Assembly: GCA_964649415.1 (NCBI GenBank)
Contig: CAZYSK010000004.1
Coordinates: forward strand, 62,001-126,000
DNA: 64,000 nt
Origin: CAZYSK01 sp964649415
GTDB lineage: Bacteria; Chloroflexota; Anaerolineae; B4-G1
Direction: 5' to 3'
In this document: positions 58,631-64,000 of the stretch, one piece after another
How positions within the stretch are numbered: position 1 is the stretch's first letter
Layout of the letters: every line of letters starts with the position of its first letter
Made by a program: the position numbers and the translations under genes
Notes under the pieces: generated by a model
The model's database searches: none
What the model was told of the DNA's origin: nothing
The model's input: only the letters and a program-made list of their open reading frames with translations

Positions 58631-61450
58631 CTACGGTTCCGTCGCCTCCGTCGCAGCCACGAGGGCCTCCAGATTACTGGCCAGTGCCTCCAGTTCAGCA
58701 CCATAGCATGTCCAGTCCCCCAGGCGGAGGCATTCCTGGGCTGCCTCATAGTGCACTTGGGCCGAACGGGCCAGCGCGGGAACGTCGGTTGACAACGGCT
58801 CGGCCGGAGCTGTCGAGGGCGCTCCAGCTACGACCTGCGCTAGCCCTTCTGCCAGCGTGTTGGCCATCGCGACACGGTTGCCGTGTACTACGAGCACCCG
58901 CTTGAGCTCGGGCAACTGGCCGGATTCCGCCTGGAGATACAGGGGCTCAATGTACAGTAACGTGCCGTTTAGGGGGATGACGACCAGGTTGCCCCGGATG
59001 ACGGACGAGCCACGCTGATTCCAGAGCGTCAGTTGTTGCGAAATGTAAGGATCCTGGTCTATCCGTGCCTCGACTTGCATCGGCCCGTAGACCAGCGCCT
59101 CCTTGGAGAACTTGTAAACCCCCAGTTGACCGTAGTCTTGCCCGTCGGAGTCGGCGTACAGCCAGGCGATCATGTTCTGTTTCCCGGCTGGCACGTACGG
59201 GCGGATCACCAAGAACTCGACCTGCTCCGCGCCGGGCAGGCGCATGATGACGTTGTAAGGAGCCATCAGGGCTTCGCCCAACTCTCGCATCTCCCGTGGT
59301 GTCTCCCACAAGTCCTCCTGGTTGTAGAAGACACGTGGATCCTGCATGTGGTAGGCCGCATACACGTCAGCCTGGATGCGAAACAGTTGCTCTGGGTAGC
59401 GCCAGTGCTCGCGCAACGTGTCCGACCAGCCATCCCCGGTGTCTGCTTCCTCGTCGGCGACAAACAGGTCGGGGAAAATGGTGCGATAGGTCTGAATCAG
59501 CGGATCGGAGGGATCCACGATGTGCAATACTGTCTCCCCGGTGTATGCATCCACCGTGACCTTCACGCTGTTGCGTATGTAGTTCAGTCCCCACACCGGC
59601 TCTGCGTCCCAGCCAGGCTCTGAGTACGGGAAGCGATTGGTCCAGGTGTAGGCGTCGTACAGCCAGACGATACGCCCGTCCGAGATGACAGGGTAGGGAT
59701 CAGGGTCGAACCAGAGCATGGGGGCCAGCGTGCGGGCCCGATCGGCGATAGAGCGGTGAAACAGGATCCGGCTTTCGGGCCCGATAGCCCTCGAAATGAG
59801 GATAGGGACACTGTCGAAGCGAAGGGCGAAAGCCATGCGGCGCACGTATCCGCTTAGTGGCACCCCGGCTGGCCCCTCGTAGCGGGTGTATATGTTTTGG
59901 TCACCGCTGGGGTAGTCAAACTCATCTTCGGTGCTGTTGACGATGACGTAATTAGTCGTCGCCTCGCCGAAGTAGATCTCGGGACGGCCGATGCTGAGCG
60001 CAGGATCAGCGCTTCGCGGCGGGATATCTCGCACCAGGAGGTTAGGCAGTCCCTCCTCGCTGACCTCGGCGACAGGGCTCAGGCATAGCCCGTAGCCGTG
60101 GGTATAGATCAGGTGCTGGTTGATCCACGTGCGTGCATCCTCGCGTAGTTGCTCCACATCCAGTTCGCGCACGGCCAGCGTGACCTCGCGCAGCCGTCCA
60201 TCGAGTACATAACGATCCACATCCACGTCCACGAAGGTGTAGTATGTGCGGATTTCCTGTAGCTGTTCGTAGGTTGTGCGCAACGGCCGCCAATCCCACA
60301 GTCGGACGTTGTCGAGAATATCGGCGTTGGCCGCCAGTTGTGCAGCGCCAAGCGTGCCCGCAACCTGGTAGTCGGATTCCTGAACCGACCGTCCGCGGCC
60401 ATCTGGCTGTGCAAGCTCGCCCGGCTGCTCGCGGTCGGCGTCGTCCAGCCCGTATGCGAAGCGCGTGAATCGGATGTTGTGCTCGATGTAAGGGCGTTCC
60501 AGCGCCAACTCGTTGGGTTGAACGGCGAAGCGCTGCACGTACGTCGGGTAGAGCGGGCCTAGGAACGTGACGGCGACCCAAGCGACGCCCACGATGAGCA
60601 GCAGTCGCCAGCTATGGACGAAGCGGGCACTGATTGTGCGTCCATCCGTGCGCCCGGTGTTGCGGACAAACGTCCACGCGAGCAGTAGGAGCGCGCCCAG
60701 CGTGACCATACCCGCCAGCACGTGTAGAAGCGGCAGGCGGGCATGTATGTCGGTGTATCCGGCGCCGAAGGTTACCCCGCGTGATGAGTTGAGCAGTGCA
60801 AACCGCTGCAGTTCGTAGTCTACCCCCTTGCCAAGCAGCAACAGCGCCCCAAGCAGCGAGAGGTGCGTCACTGCCCCCCGCTTCCTGATCTGCTGGGCCA
60901 AGAAGTAGACGAAAGTGCTGCCAATCGCTGTCAGAGCGATCAACACCATGAGCCATTGCACGAGGAAGCGGTAGACTGGCAGCTTGAAGATGTAGAAACT
61001 GGCATCCAGGCCAAAGATCGGGTCGCTCAGGCCGAACCGGACGGCGTGGTGGCACGTGAGGAAGTCCATCCATCGGGCGCTCACTTCCGAGGCCATCAGC
61101 AGCGTGATGAGCGCTGCCACGATGCGCAGCATGGTGGTGAGCACACGCGCGCCGACAATTAGGCGCTGCTTCTGTCGCCTCCCCAGGCGCAGTTGAAGCT
61201 GGCTGAGCATCCGGCGGGGGACGAAAAACCAGTTGACGAGCAGCGTCAACATCACAGGCAGTGCCCCGGCCAGCCACAGCACCGCCTGTGCGCCCAGACG
61301 GGTCTGGTAGGTTCTCAGTTGCCCTTGGCTGGCGAACCACAGCCAATCGGTGTACACACCGACCAGGCTGGTGAAGACGAGAAACAGGGCTAACAGGGCA
61401 GCGATGATGATGGCGTATCGGATGGCGACGCGCCTGGAGTCTGGTTTCAC
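58631..61450 (-). CDS. UPF0182 family large membrane protein
   Basis: 939 residues, usual length for UPF0182. Seven or so membrane helices in about the first 300 residues (YAIIIAALLALFLVFTSLVG onward) are followed by a large soluble part. Conserved family segments are WDWRPLRTTYEQLQEIRTYY, YTHGYGLCLSPV, YFGEATTNYVIVN and HYRYPEQ-like HWRYPEQLFRIQ. An acidic Ala/Glu-rich tail follows. Function unknown; the soluble part is probably extracytoplasmic. The start is GTG with GGGAG upstream. It lies 63 nt downstream of efp. Confidence 0.92.
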   Translation of the reverse strand: MKPDSRRVAIRYAIIIAALLALFLVFTSLVGVYTDWLWFASQGQLRTYQTRLGAQAVLWLAGALPVMLTLLVNWFFVPRRMLSQLQLRLGRRQKQRLIVGARVLTTMLRIVAALITLLMASEVSARWMDFLTCHHAVRFGLSDPIFGLDASFYIFKLPVYRFLVQWLMVLIALTAIGSTFVYFLAQQIRKRGAVTHLSLLGALLLLGKGVDYELQRFALLNSSRGVTFGAGYTDIHARLPLLHVLAGMVTLGALLLLAWTFVRNTGRTDGRTISARFVHSWRLLLIVGVAWVAVTFLGPLYPTYVQRFAVQPNELALERPYIEHNIRFTRFAYGLDDADREQPGELAQPDGRGRSVQESDYQVAGTLGAAQLAANADILDNVRLWDWRPLRTTYEQLQEIRTYYTFVDVDVDRYVLDGRLREVTLAVRELDVEQLREDARTWINQHLIYTHGYGLCLSPVAEVSEEGLPNLLVRDIPPRSADPALSIGRPEIYFGEATTNYVIVNSTEDEFDYPSGDQNIYTRYEGPAGVPLSGYVRRMAFALRFDSVPILISRAIGPESRILFHRSIADRARTLAPMLWFDPDPYPVISDGRIVWLYDAYTWTNRFPYSEPGWDAEPVWGLNYIRNSVKVTVDAYTGETVLHIVDPSDPLIQTYRTIFPDLFVADEEADTGDGWSDTLREHWRYPEQLFRIQADVYAAYHMQDPRVFYNQEDLWETPREMRELGEALMAPYNVIMRLPGAEQVEFLVIRPYVPAGKQNMIAWLYADSDGQDYGQLGVYKFSKEALVYGPMQVEARIDQDPYISQQLTLWNQRGSSVIRGNLVVIPLNGTLLYIEPLYLQAESGQLPELKRVLVVHGNRVAMANTLAEGLAQVVAGAPSTAPAEPLSTDVPALARSAQVHYEAAQECLRLGDWTCYGAELEALASNLEALVAATEATEP

Positions 61451-61513
61451 GATGTGCTCCCTGGGAATCGTCTGTCTGTGGATTGAGATGCCGTGGATGG
61501 AGCGGTGCGCGGA

Positions 61514-62071
61514 CTACACACGTGTGACGTACTCGCCGGTTCGGGTGTCCACGCGGATCACGTCGCCCGTTTCAATAAACAGCGGTACCTGTACCTCTAG
61601 GCCCGTCTCCAGCTTCACTTTCTTGAGCGTCCCGGTAGCCGTGTCGCCCGCGACGGCCATCTCGGCCTCGACTACCTCCATGGCCACCGTCGTCGGCAGC
61701 TCAATGTCCAGCGGCTCTCCCTCGTACGTCGACAGCACCAGTTCCATACCCTCCTTGATGTAGAGGTCCTGCTCGCCCAGCAAGGCCCGTGACAGTGCTG
61801 TCTGATCGTAGGTCTCGGTGTCCATGAAGTGATACAGGTCGCCATCGGTGTACAGATATTGCACCCCTCGGCGCTCGACACGGATGTCTTCCACACGGTC
61901 GCCAGAGATGAAATTGTGCTGGATCGTCGCCCCAGTACGCAGATTGCGTAGCGTTGTACGGATGACTGCCTTACCCCGCCCTGGCTTGTGGTGTTGGTAC
62001 TCCAGTACCTTGTAAAGCTCGGTGTCCATAGTGAATGTGACACCCCTACGCAACTCGTTGACGTCAATCAT
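61514..62071 (-). CDS. efp: Elongation factor P
   Basis: 185 residues, full length, three OB-like domains. The KOW-like N-domain has the tip loop KPGRGKA with Arg32 in place of the usual Lys. The middle domain has DGDLYHFMDTETYDQ, and the C-domain ends with LFIETGDVIRVDTRTGEYVTRV (EF-P signature). It rescues ribosomes stalled at polyproline. No epmAB or earP modification gene is nearby. A strong promoter is at 62102-62129, and GGAGAG precedes the ATG. Confidence 0.97.
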   Translation of the reverse strand: MIDVNELRRGVTFTMDTELYKVLEYQHHKPGRGKAVIRTTLRNLRTGATIQHNFISGDRVEDIRVERRGVQYLYTDGDLYHFMDTETYDQTALSRALLGEQDLYIKEGMELVLSTYEGEPLDIELPTTVAMEVVEAEMAVAGDTATGTLKKVKLETGLEVQVPLFIETGDVIRVDTRTGEYVTRV

Positions 62072-62101
62072 GGAAACTCTCCTTAATCTTCAGTTTGTCG
62101 G

Positions 62102-62129
62102 ATTATACCTATTCTGCCGATACCGTCAA
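62102..62129 (-). promoter_or_regulatory. Promoter of efp
   Basis: Minus strand: TTGACG, 16 bp, TATAAT, about 30 nt before the start codon. Confidence 0.85.
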
Positions 62130-62170
62130 CCAGGTTTGCTGGCGGGGGAGACTGCGGAGATCTGTGGGCC

Positions 62171-62231
62171 GTTACCCGTAACTAGCTCGTAACCTGGCTG
62201 TAACGCTGCATCTTGAAGACATCATTACAAT
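62171..62231 (+). promoter_or_regulatory. Triple 11-bp GTAAC direct repeat and -10 of the LCP gene
   Basis: GTAAC at 62178, 62189 and 62200 (exactly 11 bp apart), preceded by GTTACCC at 62171. TACAAT at 62226-62231 serves as -10 with no standard -35. Confidence 0.6.
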
Positions 62232-62288
62232 GGTGACATACCTTGGAGAGGATGTCTGAGAGAACGCGATAGCTGGAGACTGTGTGGC

Positions 62289-64000
62289 ATGTCGGTCACG
62301 GGAAACCTGCGGAAAGGGATGCGGGCGGAAAGAGCCGGGAAAACGGCGGAAGCCAGGGCTGCATTCCGGTCTGTGCTGGACGATGATCCTAGCAACGAGA
62401 CGGCGCTCCTATGGCTTGGCTATCTGTCCGACGATCCATACGCTGGACTGAGCCACATCACCGAGGCGCTGGAGACCCATGTGCAAAGCCCACGCGTTTA
62501 CGCGGCGTTGCGCTGGGCCTGGCAACGTGTTGCCGTGCCGCACTCGAGAACGGTCCTGGGGACGGGCGGTCCTGTACCTCCGTCTGGAGCGTCGCGGGAT
62601 CGCGGGCACGTAGAGCGGGCGGTAGCTGGACTACCCGTGCTCGGGGTCTTGCTCCTCGTGCTCACCATTCTCGGAGCGATCATAGGCGTTCCGCTGTTGG
62701 TGGATTCCCCCGCCTTGGCCGCTCTGGCTTCGGCACCCCTCAGCTCTCCCTGGCCGACGCCTTTCGATTCCTCCGCGCTCGTCCCGATCTCGTCGTTCAC
62801 GCCCAGGCCCACCGGCGCCGCGATCGATACGCCCTCGCCTACGCATACGCCCTTGCCCACGCATACCCCCTTGCCGGTGCCGGTTCAGACGTCCGTGCCG
62901 TCTCCCACACCCACACCTGTGGGTCTTGTCTTTCCAGACCCGTTTCCCATCCCCGCTCCAGAGGCGTTGGTGCCTTCCACGACGCTCCCTATGCCTACTC
63001 CGGTCCAGCCCGTCCCTGTGGCCGCGGATGCCGTCAACATCGTCGTTCTGGGTAGCGACCAGCGCCCAGACTGGTCGGAGTGGCACACCGATGTGGTCCA
63101 GGTGGTCTCCGTACAGCGTAGTACCGGAGCGGTCTCTGTCATATCCATACCGCGCGACATATACCTGTATATTCCTGGCTTCTGGATGAGCCGGATCAAC
63201 TTCGCCGACTTCTACGGTGAGGCGTACGGCTACGAGGGAGGCGGGCCGGCGCTCGTGCGGGATACACTGCTCTACAACCTGGGCATCCGGATGGACTACT
63301 ATGTCCGCACTAATTTCGATGGGCTGATCGGTATCGTGGATACGGCGGGCGGGGTGGACATCCCCGTTCATTGCCGTCTCAGCGACTACTGGCCCTATCC
63401 GGACGAGAATGGGGAGTATCCCATCCTTGCGCTGGAGCCCGGAGTGCATCACATGGACGGCGAGACCGCCCTGTGGTATGCTCGCTCACGGAAGACGAGT
63501 AGTGTCTTCGCCCGCGAACGCCGCCAGCAGCAGGTCCTACAAGCCCTGTGGCACAAAGGGCGGGACGCGGGGATGCTCACGCGGGTTCCGGCCCTTTGGA
63601 AGCAGGGGCGGGACATGGTGGAGACGGACCTGGCACTCGCCGACGTCCTCGATCTGGCCCGGGTTGCTCTCACCTTGGATGACAAAGACGTGCGCTTCTA
63701 CAACATCGGTGCGGATGTGGTCACCCCGTGGACGACGCCCTATGGCGGAGCTGTTTTCCTGCCTCGCTGGGAGGAGATTCAGCCCATCGTGGCGGAGGCG
63801 ATGACTCCCGCGCCGGAAGCTCGCCTGACCCGGACCTATCTGCCGGTCGAGGTGTGGAACGGGACCACCAACGTGGACTGGGACGTGCTGGCGGCAGATC
63901 GGGTATTCCGGACCGGGTTCCCGGCGGTGCTCGGCGAATCTGACCGGTGCGACTACACCCATACCCAGTTGCTGATCCTCAGCCAGCAGGTCAAGGGCAC
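62289..64000 (+). CDS. LytR-CpsA-Psr (LCP) family protein, cut by the window end
   Basis: At least 570 residues; the stop lies beyond the window. The N-terminal cytoplasmic part (1-80, GKTAEARAAFRSVLDDDPSN) looks like a TPR pair. One membrane helix follows (about 115-140), then a Pro/Thr-rich spacer (about 155-235) and the LCP domain (about 245-440) with VLGSDQRPD, SIPRDIYLYIPG, INFADFYGEAYG, GGVDIPV, ALWYARSRKTSSVFARERRQQQVLQ. It ends with the start of a LytR_C domain (LPVEVWNGTTNVDWD). LCP enzymes attach polyprenyl-linked glycans to the cell wall or other surface acceptors. GGAG lies about 14 bases before the ATG, so initiation is somewhat uncertain. Confidence 0.88.
   Translation, partial: MSVTGNLRKGMRAERAGKTAEARAAFRSVLDDDPSNETALLWLGYLSDDPYAGLSHITEALETHVQSPRVYAALRWAWQRVAVPHSRTVLGTGGPVPPSGASRDRGHVERAVAGLPVLGVLLLVLTILGAIIGVPLLVDSPALAALASAPLSSPWPTPFDSSALVPISSFTPRPTGAAIDTPSPTHTPLPTHTPLPVPVQTSVPSPTPTPVGLVFPDPFPIPAPEALVPSTTLPMPTPVQPVPVAADAVNIVVLGSDQRPDWSEWHTDVVQVVSVQRSTGAVSVISIPRDIYLYIPGFWMSRINFADFYGEAYGYEGGGPALVRDTLLYNLGIRMDYYVRTNFDGLIGIVDTAGGVDIPVHCRLSDYWPYPDENGEYPILALEPGVHHMDGETALWYARSRKTSSVFARERRQQQVLQALWHKGRDAGMLTRVPALWKQGRDMVETDLALADVLDLARVALTLDDKDVRFYNIGADVVTPWTTPYGGAVFLPRWEEIQPIVAEAMTPAPEARLTRTYLPVEVWNGTTNVDWDVLAADRVFRTGFPAVLGESDRCDYTHTQLLILSQQVKG

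Noticed and set aside
1..64000. tRNA, rRNA, insertion sequence, prophage or toxin-antitoxin genes
   Set aside because: None could be recognised by eye on either strand. A tRNAscan/Infernal run would be decisive for small RNAs.

Overview
The window looks like a piece of a high-GC Chloroflexota genome, most likely an Anaerolineae-type lineage and probably metagenome-assembled. This is inferred from gene content, not from a marker tree. The signs are secreted proteins with LGFP-like 'YFxETGH...EIFGYPLTE' units, a UPF0182 membrane protein, a DUF3842 protein, a CooT-like protein, a bacterial eRF1-like (baeRF) protein, FHA and zinc-ribbon proteins, Ser/Thr kinases with PQQ propellers, and a gingipain-like protease ending in YLPFIL. 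Two 100-N scaffold gaps lie in the first gene. I found no rRNA, tRNA, CRISPR array, insertion sequence or phage.

Layout. 1-12.3 kb: two giant secreted tandem-repeat proteins. The first has about 25 Cys-bracketed 65-67 aa units in four sequence classes. The second has a parallel beta-helix followed by 19 Ig-like units in three classes. 12.3-13.3 kb: two Hsp20 genes. 13.4-20.1 kb: a seven-gene minus-strand operon holding a Ser/Thr kinase-propeller, a PP2C phosphatase, a J-domain/vWA fusion, an FHA/zinc-ribbon protein, a small protein, an OmpR-type response regulator and a small GTPase. It resembles an enlarged TerY-P (kinase/phosphatase/vWA) triad. 20.3-24.9 kb: a class A beta-lactamase-fold protein, a double-FHA protein, an SUMF1/FGE-like protein and two small membrane proteins. 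25-29.8 kb: two GT-C type membrane proteins, a zinc-ribbon membrane protein and DegV. 29.8-36.3 kb: a ClpC-like and a ClpB-like AAA+ disaggregase around an LGFP-repeat secreted protein. 36.6-45.1 kb: a two-gene operon encoding a soluble-adenylyl-cyclase-like protein (two cyclase domains, ATPase, TPRs) translationally coupled to a secreted C25 protease. 45.2-52.3 kb: baeRF, HtrA lipoprotein, CbpA-type DnaJ, ribosomal protein L25, CBS-ACT protein, DJ-1/PfpI, RraA-like. 52.3-56.1 kb: a rare fusion of a glycosidase-like barrel with an O-antigen-ligase-type membrane domain, downstream of a deletion-scar ABC transporter gene. 56.2-64 kb: DUF3842, CooT-like, HAD phosphatase, Cys-rich protein, UPF0182, EF-P and an LCP (LytR-CpsA-Psr) protein cut by the window end.

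Themes. Protein quality control is strongly represented (two Hsp20, ClpB, ClpC, DnaJ, J-vWA, HtrA, DJ-1). So is phospho-dependent signalling (kinase, PP2C, three FHA domains, response regulator). The cell surface is the third theme (repeat proteins, C25 protease, LCP, O-antigen ligase-like). Sigma70-type promoters with 16-17 bp spacers can be read in front of many genes. Three promoters carry 11-bp-phased GTAAC direct repeats that could be targets of an OmpR-family regulator such as the one encoded here.
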